From Tubulanus polymorphus (taxonomy: Eukaryota > Nemertea > Palaeonemertea > Tubulaniformes > Tubulanidae), in NCBI RefSeq assembly GCF_964204645.1, contig NC_134032.1, positions 13,386,275 through 13,450,274 on the forward strand: a stretch of 64,000 nucleotides of DNA, given 5' to 3'. Under the pieces are notes generated by a model. The model worked only from the letters and a program-made list of their open reading frames with translations. It had not been told where the DNA came from and searched no databases. The translations under genes and the position numbers were made by a program. Shown in pieces: positions 41,866-54,615 of this stretch (the stretch's first letter is position 1; each line of letters opens with the position of its first letter).

Positions 41866-42870
41866 TTGTTTGTTCGTTTTTGTTTATTTTTTATTAGTTA
41901 TTTGTTTTTTTTTTAATATTTATTTTGTTATGTATTTTTTATTCATTGTTTTTTTATTGATTTATTTCTTTGATTATGTTCTATGTATTTTGTACTATTT
42001 TTTATTATCTACATCAACAGGAATTTCTTACCGGTGGAAATATGGGCTCACTTTAAAAAAGTGCTACAAATTCACTGCTGCACCTAAATAATTGTTTATC
42101 ATTAAACACCCCGATTTGGAGTTAAGCGATCATTGAAAGCCATTCATCCTTATGATATGGATGACGATGAAAGAAGTTAAAACAGCTATAAACGGAATTA
42201 AAACGATGAAAATTTATTGCTGGCCATTATCATTTATTCCTTTATATCACATTATTCCTAGCTATACCTCTCTTATACCTCTGTGGATACAATGTACTAA
42301 GATACAAGTTTTCATATACCTAGCTATATTCATCCACATGGGAGCTCAATGTGAAAATCAAGATATTCTACCCATTAGTCAAATCGCTTTCATGGGCCTT
42401 CGAAAAAATTTTGGTATCAAAAAATACATCAACACTTTGGTATATAAACTTATTATTTGTACACAGAACACTATAGTCAAACATTATAGTCTATGTGATG
42501 ATATGATGACTACGTGATGAAATTCAAGGGCGTAGCCAGTCTATATTGAAGGCCCACTTTTTGGCCAAGGAATCATTTTCAAAACATCTTTATTCAAAGC
42601 CCATAAACTTGCTGGGCGAGTTTAGGAGTCCAAACTAATCAGGTATCAACTTCCTTTATTACGTTTAAAAGTTGCAACCGTTTAACTGACTACCCCTCTC
42701 CCTTTTGAACATTTAGGCTATGCAAATCATTTTCACTCTCAGGAAATATAAAATGAATCACTGTTTCTAAGAGACCAAACTATGTCATTATTACAAATCA
42801 TGCAAAGCTATGTTTAACTAAGTATGAAGATTATCTGAACTATCCTGTTGATATCATATCTCAGTTTAGG

Positions 42871-43077
42871 TGCATTTCAACGGACCTACATCGAACCGTG
42901 ACGCTGAATGCGATCAATACCATCAATTAATGGAGTGTAGATTTCAGACTCCAAGAAGGAACTTTCTGTCACATTACAAAGGACATGACTCATCTGTTTA
43001 CAAATCGAAAACAGTTTGCCTAATCAATATGAAAGAATAAGGATGCCATTTTATTGAAATATTCAAATATGAATAGT
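42871..43077 (+). pseudogene. Unit B copy of the 28370 exon with a premature stop
   Basis: Same frame as in unit A, but the TTA leucine codon in ...MKEL is TAA here, which shortens the product by about 11 residues. Whether the shorter form works cannot be told from sequence. Confidence 0.4.
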
Positions 43078-43524
43078 TCCTTCTCAGGCCCAGAGCCCTA
43101 ATTATCTAACTTCAATTTTCATTAATCAACATTAAAACTATTTCTTTATTTCCGTCTCTTCAAATAGACAGTGAATTTTAAGACGCATTTTGAAACCCAT
43201 GTTACACATCAGACTGGTTTGTTAAAAGGTAATACACAAAATAAATCAATACTTTACATATTCTACTGATGTTGCTGCTCCTGAACAAGTGTTTATAAGA
43301 TACACATTGTCTCTGCTGCTCCTGAATAAGTGTTTATAAGATACGCATTGTCTTTGCTGCTCCTGAATAACTGTTCACAATATATATACATTGTCTCTGC
43401 TGCTCCTGATTAATTGTTTATATATAACACACGCATTGTCTCTGCTCCACCTGTAGAAGAAATCCGTCATTGGGCGATAAACCGCTGCTGGCTGAATTTC
43501 TCATCTGGACTTCTAGGCCTATGC

Positions 43525-46500
43525 AGTTGAAATCAAGTTGGACTCTTCTGTGGTAGTTGATGATTTCAATTCAAGTTGGAATCTTCTGTTGTCTGTTCTA
43601 ATCAGTAGATTTTAGATGGTTAGTTGACCTTAGTATGGGCTTTTTCTTATAGATGTGATTTAGCTGAAATGCACAAAAGGAGATATCCTGCATTCACACC
43701 ATATTTCATATAGCATTAATGATAAAAGATTCCATGTGAATAAACTTACCTTTCAAAATTGCTGAGTTTAGTATCGGCTAGGATCGTCTAAGTCGGTTCA
43801 TGAGTTAAATTCGTTCTGTGGTAGTTGATGATTTCAATTCAAGTTGGAATATTCTGTTGGTTATTCGAATCAGTACATTTTTCACTAGTTAATCTTAGGC
43901 TGAGCATTTGCTTATAGATGTAATTTAGCTGAAATGAATAAAAGAATATACCCTGTAATTATACAATATCTTACAATAAACACAATTTTTCATATAGCAT
44001 AAACCATAATAAATTCCATGTAAATCAACTTACCTTTCAAGATAACTGGGTTTAGTGTCGGCTAGGAGTTCTAAGTTGGTTTGATTAGTAAAATTCAAGG
44101 TGCATTCTTCTGTTGTCTGTTCTAATCAGTAGATTCTAGATGGTTAGTTGATCTAAGTATGGGCTTTTTCTTATAAATGTGATTTAGCTGAAATGCACAA
44201 AAGGAGATATCCTGTATTCACACAATATTTTACATAGCATTAATGATAATAGATTCCATGTAAATCAACTTACCTTTCAAGATTGCTGAGTATAGTATCG
44301 GCTAGGATCGTCTAAGTCGGTTCATGAGTTAAATTTGTTCTGTGGTAGTTGATGATTTCAATTCAAGTTGTATTTTCTGTTGACTATTCGAATCAGTACA
44401 TTTTTGACTATTTAATCTTGGGATGAGTATTTTCTTATAGATGTAATTTAGCTGAAATGAATAAAAGAAGATATCATGTAATTAGACAATATCTTACAAT
44501 ATACACAATTTTTCAGATAGCGTTAATGATAATCCAATCAATTTACCTTTCAAGATAACTTGGTTTAGTGTCAGCTAGCAGTTCTAAGTTGGTTGATTAG
44601 TAAAATTCAAGGTGCATTCTTCTGTGGTCTGTTCTAATCAGTAGATTCTAGATGGTTAGTTGATCTTAGTATGGGCTTTTTCTTATAGATGTGATATAGC
44701 TGAAATGCACAAAAGGAGATATCCTGTATTCACACAATATTTCATATAGCATTAATGATAATAGATTGATTCCATGTGAATCAACTTACCTTTCAAGATT
44801 GCTGAGTTTAGCTGATGATTTCAATTCAAGTTGGAATATTCTGTTGGCTATTCGAATCACTACATTTTTGACTAGTTAAACTTTGGCTGAGCATTATCTT
44901 AAAGATGTAATTTAGCTGAAATGAATAAAAGAAAATATCCTGTAATCATACGATATCTTACAATATACACAATTTTTCATACAGCATTAATCATGATAAC
45001 TGTAAATCAATTTACCTTTCAAGATAACTGGGTTTAGTGTCGGTTAGGAGTTCTAGGTTAGTTGAGTTCTAAGTTGGTTCTAAGTTCAAGTTGCATTTTT
45101 CTGTCGACTGTTTTAATCAGTAGATTCTAGATGGTTAGTTGATCTTAGTATGGGCTTTTTCTTATAGAGGTGATTTGTGATAACTGGGTTTAGTGTCGGC
45201 AAGGATTGTCTAAGTCTGTTCTCTAATCGGCAGATTTTAAACGAGTTGTTGACCTCAAGCGCGGCAGTTTCATATAGATATTATTTAGCTGAAACGAGTT
45301 AACAAAGATATCCTGTAAATACAAATATTTCATTCAGAATTAATCGTAATAATTTCATGTATGTCAACTTACCTTTAACGATTGCTGGGTTCGGTATTGG
45401 CTTGGATACTCGGTGTGTTAGGACATTAGTTTCGAACCCCAACTGCCTAATTATTTGTTGTAGTAGTAGCATAAGTTCATCACTGTTTAAGACTTATGAC
45501 GGCCGGATATATATCAGATCAGCAATGTGGACCGGTGCATAGATTTTGGTAATTAAATTCCTCTTATGTGCGCTTTTCTCTAATCGGCAGAGATTAAAGG
45601 AGTTGTTGATCTCAAGCGCGGCTGGTTCATAGATAGGATAAAGCTGAAAGAGTAAACAATGATATCCTGTAAATACAAATATTTCATTCAGAATTAATCG
45701 TAATTAGTGGAAAGCTCGTGGAAACCATGGCTGATTTCTAAACGAAGAACTTCCAACTTATTATTTCGAGGCATGTTAATTGAGTATTTGGGCATTTTAA
45801 AGTGGCCTAATTTATGTGGTGTGATCAGCTGTGCCCATGTAGAGATAATACGGGATCTCAGGACTCACTTGACCTTCTTCCCATGGAGGCCCAAGGTTAT
45901 AGAACTATAGATAGAAACAAATATGTAAAGTACTGATATGATCATTTCATAATGTATGAATTTCGTGACCCGGCAGCTGGGTCACAAAGGCAGCAGTAGC
46001 TCGTACTGTATCAACAGTGACAACAGTGGCTGTCTCTAGTCAGTGGCTATGCCAGCTGACCCATGCACCCTCTGTGAACAGTAGGAGACTACAAAAATTT
46101 GGAAAGTGGCCCACCACATAAATTCCAAAATAATTTTGAATGGAAACCATGCCCAAGCGATAAAAGACGTCGAGATCTACCGCCGGGCAAATTTTCAGGG
46201 CAATACATCCAGTAACGACGGAGCAGTCGGTACAACAATTCGGTATTATTATATAAGATAATTTCATGTATATCAACTTACCTTTTATTATTGCTTTGTT
46301 CGCTATCGGCGAGGATCTCCTAAGTTGGTTAGTTGGTGTTGAGATCAATTCAAATTGGCCCCTTCAGTGTGCTGTTCTCTAATCGGCAGATTTTAAACGA
46401 GTTGTTGATCTCATGAGCGGCAGTTTCATATAGAAAGGATTTAGCTGAAAATGAGTAAACAAAGATATCCTGTAAATACAGATATTTCATTCAGAATTCA

Positions 46501-47395
46501 GGCCCCTTCTGTGCGCTGTACTCTAATCGGCAGAGACCTCAAGCGCTCGATTTACTTTGTATGAATTTCCTGACCCAGCAGCCGGGTCACATCGTACTGT
46601 ATCAACTGTGACAACAGTGGCTGTCTCAAGTCAGTGGCTATGCCAGCAGACCCATGCACCCTCTGTTTACAGTAGGAGAGACTACAAAAATTTTGCAAAT
46701 GGCGCTGTCCCAGTTGGTCGATTTTGGAAGAGTAGTTGATCTCAAGCTGGGTTTTTTCTTATAGTTGCAATTTAGCTGCTATGATTAAAAGAAGATAGCC
46801 TGTAATGATAAATTATTTCATTTAGAATTCATCATTATCATTTCCATAAAATATCAACTTACATTTCAAGTTTGCTGGGTTCCGTATCAGTTAAAATGTT
46901 CTAAGTTCATTGATGCATTTGATTTCAGCTTGGATTGTTGTGTGGGCTGTTCTTATCGGTAGATTTATGATTTGTTGTTGATCTCAAGCTGGGCAGTTTG
47001 ATGAAGATAGGATTCAGCTGAAGAGTAAACAAAGATATCATGTAATCACAAAACATTTCATTGAGAAGGAATCAAAATAATTCCATCCATACTAAGTTAC
47101 CTTTAATGATTGCTGGATTCGTTATCGGCGTGGATCATCTATGTTGGTTGGTTGATTCTAGTAGGCTGTGCGCTATTCCAGTTGGTCGATTTTGGACGAG
47201 TGTTTGATCTCAAGCTGGGTTTTTTCTTATAGTTGAAATTTAGCTGCAATGATTAAAAGAAGATATCCTGTAATGACAAAAAATTTCATTTAGAATTTAT
47301 CGCAATAATTTCAACTACATTAAGTTACCTTTTATGATTGCCGGGTTCATTATCGGCGAGGGTCTCCTAAGTTGGTAGTCTAATTTTACATATCT
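43525..47395 (-). repeat. Array of exon-like modules, unit B (shorter)
   Basis: Same modules as unit A but about 870 bp shorter, with a different order of module subtypes. Donor-like TTACCTTTCAAGAT (plus strand) is seen near 43745, 44030, 44270, 44545, 44785, 45015, 45370, 46280, 46860, 47097 and 47330. Gain and loss of modules by unequal exchange explains the size difference. Confidence 0.7.
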
Positions 47396-47603
47396 TTTGT
47401 TGTTTTTTCTAGTCCGAAAGTTTACAATGTTTGAATTTTGTCTAATTTTACATTTCTTTGCTTTTCTTTTCATGTAAATAGTCCGAAAGTTTACAAGGTT
47501 AAGATAATTTTGTCTAAGTTTTACTTTTTACTTTTGCTTTTTCCGTAAAGTTTTTTTTGTAAAGTTTTTTCGAAATCGGAAATCGAAGTACAGATATAGT
47601 TGC

Positions 47604-47810
47604 GTGATCGGCGATCGATTTTACATAAATATTCTTTTCTTGAAATCCAAACACATAACGGGAAATTCGGTTCCGGTGCCATCAATTAATCTTCCAACCA
47701 GTCTGAACCGGCAAGCCTCTGATTGGGGACTGCCTATTTTAATACATCGAGATTTGGAATATCTATATTACAAGGTTGAAGATCATTTTGTACATTTTAT
47801 GACTAGTTGA
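47604..47810 (+). CDS. Unrecognised ORF, unit B copy of 33769-34140
   Basis: The 68 shared codons remain open, with one Phe to Ile change. The upstream part is out of frame because of a small indel in the T-rich tract, which suggests the upstream part is not coding. Confidence 0.3.
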   Translation: MIGDRFYINILFLKSKHITGNSVPVPSINLPTSLNRQASDWGLPILIHRDLEYLYYKVEDHFVHFMTS

Positions 47811-49794
47811 TCATATAGTTCAAACCTGCTAGTAATATTGCCCCTATATACATTTCGATTCCCAGCTTAACTATGTTCGTATTATTAAATTAACTTCATC
47901 GCCAATTAATAAACTTTAAGAGATATGTATTCTTCCCACAGACATCTGTGCCCAGTCAATGGTATTCTAATCCATTTCAATAATTCTAAATATTGCTGGT
48001 AAAATATATACAATGATATACTTATGATTATGATAATATAACTAGCTTAATGAACCCAGAATTCCCCAAAACCTAACTGATTCAACAGATCCCACACACA
48101 TGTGGCCCAGTTAGATGCAGACAACATTGCAAGATACAGTCTTCTCATCCACTGCGCTATCTTTAATAAACTTAAATTCGTTATATTGAATTAATTCTAA
48201 CTAATTTTCTGATATCTAAGCGATCCATTCATTAGTAGCCACAATTAATTGTCAGTCGAACAATATTTATATGGAGCCTGAAAACCTACACGAGTAGAAT
48301 TTCAGATGTGGTGAATTCATCACTATTTGAATTCATCAGAACTTAAGATAAAATCACATTTTTAGTGGTAAATTAGAAATTCCCTTACCCGAATTGCAAT
48401 ATAATCTTTATTTCCCTTTGAGAGTACACTGTGTATAAGGATCAAAAGACCTTGTTATGACCGGACCTCCCTGGTGCGGTGCAAGACATGATGCTGGAAT
48501 ATAGTTTGAAGGAGAGGGGTTAGTAAAAGAGAGCTATTAGCAAGAGGAATAAGACCTAAGTTCAGGATATCCTGTCAGAATAAGGCTCTCAATCTGACAT
48601 ACACAGTGAAATTGAAATATTCCCCCTCCCAAATTCAGGAATGTATTTGTGCGCGTACAGATTTGTTGTATCTCCCTTCGATCGGAAGTAAATCTGCATT
48701 AAATGATTTTGGCAATATGTATCAAAACTAATACAGCTGTATGAAGACACAATAGGTTTACTTAGATACAGATAAATAAGTAATGTGCTCAGATACACAT
48801 GTATCAGCTACATTTTTAATGTCAATGTACTTGAATTAAAAATAATTTCACATCATTGAATTTACCTTAATTGTAGATATCTAAGTAATACCTTAATGAG
48901 TAATTCACCTTAGTTATATCCTTACTCATCCTTTAAGTTTTTTGTCCCGCGTGTTGACTAGGTAATGATGTTGTTGGAACGTCCAATGGTGCCATCGGAC
49001 TGAGTCTCAGAGTCGGATTATGGATGTTGGTATCACCAGACTTCCCACCATCGGAGTTTGACTTCTGGCTAGCGAAATGACAAGATGAAGAGAGCACATT
49101 ATATATTAAGTCGAAATGTTTGTCAGACAGAGCCTGACCACTGTGGTTTGAGAAAGCTTTAATTATCTCATAACCATCCCTATCATTAATAGTATTAACT
49201 ATTTTTGTGCCACAGATTTATGCCAGCTCCGTTCGTGTCTGGGTTAGGTACATATACAGCCAAACCATGTACCTCTTCCCCACACGATAAGTGTTTTTTG
49301 AGAACACCTGTATTTTGGAATTAGTAAAAATCAACCCCTGATATACCACTATTGCCCCAAGTTTGCTTAAAATGAGCTGAAATTAAATAGTACATAATCA
49401 TTAATTAACAAGACAAAATTTGCAACTATATCTAACTTTGATAGTGGATGATGAAAAAGATGAAAGGCCAGGATGAGGGGTCTGAATCAGAAATCGAAGA
49501 TACAGAGTTTACGATGTATTTGAAGTACACAAAAGATGCTCGAGATTACAGAGTTCACGAATACAAAATAGACGATATCATCCGCTGCGACGAGAAAAAT
49601 TGGGGAAGATTTTGATGGAAGGGGAAAGAACCTTAGATGAAAAATAAAATTTACACAGTTTCACGGCTTAAATCGAAGTACAACCATATAGACGCTGGTA
49701 ATACATAGTTTTAACGGCTTTACATCATATTTGATCTAACCCAAGAGAAAGAAGTCAGCACAGAACTTCTGGCTGATAACAGCAAAGTCCGGTT

Positions 49795-50416
49795 CTCAGG
49801 GTTCCAACTGGCAGCGGCAGAGTCGGAGTTCTCTAACGTGGCCTCGTCCCAGCTAGTGGCGGGGTGCTGATGACACTGGTGTTACTACGGAGGACCCGCA
49901 ATCAGAGTAAGACGGGAAGCGACAAGCAACTTCGGCTTCGGGGGATATCCGATCTTCAAGCATCAACACCAAAAGACAACCGGCACCCAGATGAGAGAGA
50001 GAAAAACTGGGTGAACGGGGAGCCCATCAGCAAGATGCCAATGGGTAGCCTTAGGCGAAGAAACCAGCCGATTCAGACCAGAATGGACCTAACTGGGGAC
50101 CCAATTGAGAATTGAGCACACCACCTAAGACAACCGACACCCAGAAGACAGAGGAAAAACTGGGTGAACGGGGAGCCCATCAGCAAGATGCCAATGGGTA
50201 GCCTTAGGCAATGAACCAGCAGATTCACACTAGAATGGACCAAACTGGGGACCTAAAGATCCAACAGCCCCCTCAGTCGAAGATTGCTACCGCCCCCATT
50301 TTATTCTGATCGCAGGTCCCCCGTAGAAACATCCGCATCACCAGCACTCCGCCACTAGCTGGTGCGAGGCCACGTTAGAGAACTCCGACTCTGCCGCTGC
50401 CAGTTGAAACCCTGAG
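49795..50416. mobile_element. Foldback element, unit B copy
   Basis: Same structure as 36135-36753, with arms at 49795-49913 and about 50300-50416 and small indels in the right arm. Confidence 0.7.
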
Positions 50417-50559
50417 ATTGAGAGGGCGGGGGCGAATGAAATGAAAGAAAAAAAAATGAAAAAACAAAAATAATATAGAAAAATAATGAAAAAAATGAGA
50501 TATAAAATATACCACACATTCATACGACACATATAAACTCCATTCACTCCTCTTGCACA

Positions 50560-50626
50560 CACCGCGCACACAACTCCATCCACCGCGCACACAACTCCAT
50601 CCACCGCACACATAACTCCATCCACC
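50560..50626. repeat. About 20-bp minisatellite, three units, unit B
   Basis: Same repeat as 36890-36985, one unit shorter. Confidence 0.8.
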
Positions 50627-52961
50627 GCCACCGGCGCCACGCCACCACTCCGAAAAACACCGCGCCACAAGATCGCCAGGAAACACAGCAAAAGCTGAAG
50701 AGCTCGAGAGAACGCCATCTGATCGTGTCAAAGACTAGTACTCGATTGAACGATTGTGGAGAAATTCCGCACTCTACAGTATCAAATGCAAACATAAATG
50801 TAGAAAATTTATTGAACGGAACTGATTTTCAGTCCACGTCAGTTGAAAACCCGTTTTGATCGATGTTTTAATGTTTATTTTAAATACAAATTAGATTTAA
50901 GACCTAACTAATATCTAATTGTGAGGGTAGGATGAAAGGATCGCGGATAAATTTCCTGCTCGCATGCCACAGCTCTGTCAAATCTCAATCGTCTAGTGCT
51001 GCCCCTTAATACTGTGGCGAATACATAAACTAATCGACTAATCGATTAATCTACCCGTATTTGTACATGAGGCCTACCGTTTTCTTGCTTTACGTCGTTC
51101 GTGTCTTGTGGTTTCCCAAGACCATAAATCATATTGGATCCATTTTCAGGGGTAGAGCTAGATAATTAAATGGTAATTGTCCGAACAGTAGATTGTTCTA
51201 TTTTTTCTCCACGTCAAAGTTAATAGTTTAAAAATTCAAAATACAAATTATGTTCAAATTCAGATTTCACTAACAACAACTCGTTGGCCCACTGAAAGAT
51301 AGCAGCGAAACAATCTTCGGGTAATAAATGTTAGAAAGAATTAGGTTATCCTCTCAGGGCCTGGTTTATTGCGTTACCGTAGCGTATGGAAAAAGTAAAG
51401 CAAAGGAGGTAGGCCTGACCATGTAGGCTTACATTATCCAACTACAAAAGCCTTGACGCAACATAAACAAAATCGAAAAGGAAAATATCAAAAATGCAGG
51501 ATATCACATGCTTGAAGTAGCTTGGGCTTGAAGCTAATTTCACCACGAGGGCATATCTAGGCAAACATATCCGAATTTCAATTGCTAGACTTGCTAGAGT
51601 GTGGTCGAATGAGAGAGTAAAGCATCTCAGGGAATGTCTAGAAGTTCAAATCACACTGCGTAGATTTGTTCACGTCAAATTTCATATCAAACTCAAACAG
51701 TACCATAAAAATGAGCACCTGAATTCTACATCAAGGACAGGGGGCCATTTTATCGGAATCTGGGAAGAAATCCGTTGAGGCAGCGATGGATAAAGGCAAA
51801 TGCATCTGATTTAAAACAAAACATGTTTTGAACATTAGTTTCCATAATATTGAAAGTATGCCTAGTTACAATATTTCTCATTAAAAAACCAAAACCCACC
51901 CTGAAAGATATATTCCAAGGAGGTTGGTTTGCAATTTAGGTGGTAAACTATTGGAGATTTGGCTGTGGAAGGTATGAATCACATTATGTTTCATTCAGTA
52001 GCCTATGTCGTAATACATAGCGATTGTGCGCTCGGATTTCACGTCACAGTCGAATGATCGTGGGTGAGTATCTTAGGGAATTCACTATACGCCAGTTCAA
52101 TTGAGTCTATTCACGCTCGTAACACAAACTAAGTACCGTACTAACGTACGGTCAGCCCTATGTTTATGGGCCCTGGTTGTTAATTATTAAGACGATTTTT
52201 GATGACTGCGGTCTTTCGTTTTAGGTTGTTTGGTCATTGTTCTGAAGGTTGACCAAATTTCATCTGGGTTTTCATGCAGACTTTTCGAATTTGTCTACCC
52301 AGGCTTTCTTAGCGTTTTGAATACTTAATTGGTGGTTTCCTCAGCAGAAGGCAAGGAGATTGTCGATGGAGTTTCTTTGTTTTTGTGAATTGTGCTATTG
52401 ATGAATGGATTTACGAGTTTATCATGGACGTTAGAGTCTGATACATTGTCCTTGTTACCGATTCCCTACAACCGTTGTTTGTTTGTAGAACGACGGCTAG
52501 GTACTAGACTATCATGGACGTAAACTAGTTTATACGTCCATATGAGTTTATCAAATGTTCCACTGCCGGGTTGAATACGCGCCTCTGTACCCAGCTCAAC
52601 GATATCGAATTCCAGAGTCCCACGTCATTGCGGTCCCAGATCCTACGCGAGTCGTGGATTGAGTGCATGATCGAATAATAAAACCCCGGCAATAGACAGA
52701 TTTTAATTAATAAAAATTCTTATTCAATTGAGTGGAGACATATTAGGCTTTTTAGATTACTTGCAACGTGCATCCTCTGGAAATTCTGCCAATAATTTCA
52801 TTGCGCTTACCACTCATAATTTGAAAAAACCCAAATTTCTTTAATTTTGATACTGGATTAAACGGTACATCATCATGTAAATCCAGGAGTCCAATTAAGA
52901 ATTTCGTTTCTTGTTTTCAGTCTTAAAATGATAGTATCTGTTTTTTTCCAAAGTATTTTAA

Positions 52962-54173
52962 TGAATGGCGTTAACATGTAAATGTTTGTTTATGGACAAG
53001 ATTGATAAGGGAAAAAAATTTATTTGAGCCTGCTTTCTTTTCGAAGACAGTATAGGTACTCAAGCAAGCAAGCAATAGCAAACAAGAATCATTTGGCAAC
53101 TGGCAATGTCGTCTCAGGGCTTCCATAGTTTAGTACCGGTCCATCTTCACCCGTCAAAAGATTCGAACCCACTACGCTAAAGCTGTTCGCTGGTGGAAGC
53201 GAGTTCGGTAGTGATACCGGACCACTGGCAAGCGAGGATGGTTTCAAACAGAAAATGAGTGGCGCTAGCCGACGCGCCGGGGATTCGGGATAAACAATCA
53301 TAGCTCATAGCTACACAATGTCTAACCTAGATCATGAAGAAACCGTTAACCATTAGTACTGTAAAAAATCGTTTTTTATTGCCGCTTAAAACGTGTGGTG
53401 TAAGTAATGCAAAATATACGGGGCATATAAAGGAGCTAAATAGGCCTACTTGATTTGAAACAACACTGTTGTTAACAGAGACCAGACAGAGTCGTCAGAG
53501 GTAGTTAGTTACCTAATCGTAGACGTTGGTGGTAAGCTTTTAATAATCAATCGCAATCGGATGGGCTTATACTGTTATACCAAACTTTTGGTTTGTGAAA
53601 ATATCCAATCGTCAAACTAAACCACAGTTAGGTTACTGACTAAGGTTATCCGGTTATTGAACATTTGAACAGAAGAGAATGGTTGCCTCTTCTCTTGCTC
53701 TTTCTTCAGTTTCACACTTTTTTGATTTGAGCATCCATCAATCATCATTTCATGTTATAATTTAAAGGTGGTCTGACGATACCCTGAACGCATTTGAAGG
53801 GGTGGACAAATAAATTTTGAAGTTTTTTTCCCAATTTTTGGCCTAATTTACCTCAGAGACTGCCCTAGTCTAGTAGGCCTACCTAGTCGTCATTCTACAA
53901 ACAATGGTTGTAGGGAACCGGTGACAACAACGACTGGTATTCAGACTACCCTATGCTATGTCACGATGAGCCGAGTGATCGAGCGAACTACACCGGCTAG
54001 AAAAGATTTTCAACAATATCAATATTATAGTTTAGTTGGAGTTGGGTTGTCAGGGTTGGGGCAAGGAATTCATAATACCTAAAATTTAGTTACGACTGCA
54101 TGAAATTCAGGAATAATAGAAATGCATCTGATTAATCTGTTTTAGGAGAAACTTATCTATCGATCGAACAGTC
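52962..54173. other. Spacer between unit B and the Fic gene
   Basis: At 53095-53300 lies a segment whose minus strand carries a pol III B-box-like GGTTCGAATCT, possibly a SINE relic. A (CAAG)n tract sits at 53059. An acceptor-like GTTTTAG at about 54144 suggests a 5' UTR exon upstream of the Fic gene start. No coding exon was recognised. Confidence 0.4.
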
Positions 54174-54615
54174 ATGTCGCAAGAGGAACTTTTCTCCGAT
54201 TTGCCGATCGTCTGGTTGGAATTGAATTTCGACTTGGACGAGACTCCGCCTTGGCTGGCCTCGGCGTCCGGCGAAACCGAGAATAAGATCTCCATCGACG
54301 AAGTTCTGTCGGAAATCGTGAACTTCTCACGACAATACGCGACGGCGTCCGCGACGAACGACGCGCGAAACAAAATATTAAAAGCTATGAAAGATGAATT
54401 TATTTATCGTATGGCCGTTGAAGAGGATGTCGGATTGCAGGATGCGGCGCAGAGTCGCGAGATTATCAACTCGAACGACGCGTTGCATGCGCGGAAATCG
54501 AGGCGTCCGCGTGAACAAGAGACTGTAAATATGTATCAGGCACTCGAGCACTTCACTGATAAATTCACAGAAATGGAAAGCACCGGTCTGCTCGACGAGG
54601 AATATGTGCTCGAAG
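54174..54615 (+). CDS. Fic gene exon 1
   Basis: 442 nt from the ATG in AACAGTCATGTCGC to donor GAAG/GTATTT. Reading through the donor gives only 16 more codons before a stop, so splicing is needed to reach the Fic core. Strongly GC-rich third positions compared with the flanks. Confidence 0.85.

Larger units (their letters stand above)
39317..52961. repeat. Tandem duplication unit B (13.6 kb)
   Basis: Starts directly at the A/B junction (TATTTTA then AAGCCTGTTTGGTCAACGG) and ends AAGTATTTTA at 52960, after which unrelated sequence (ATGAATGGCG) begins. The junction shows only the few bases TTTTAA as shared sequence. Same contents as unit A in the same order. Confidence 0.95.

Noticed and set aside
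24823-52961. Reverse transcriptase, integrase or transposase genes that would make the 14-kb unit a large transposon
   Set aside because: I looked for conserved catalytic motifs and long frames on both strands and saw none. No terminal inverted or long terminal repeats border the units.
53089-53301. Minus-strand ORF of 70 codons next to unit B
   Set aside because: It overlaps a B-box-like, SINE-looking segment. No splice or homology support.
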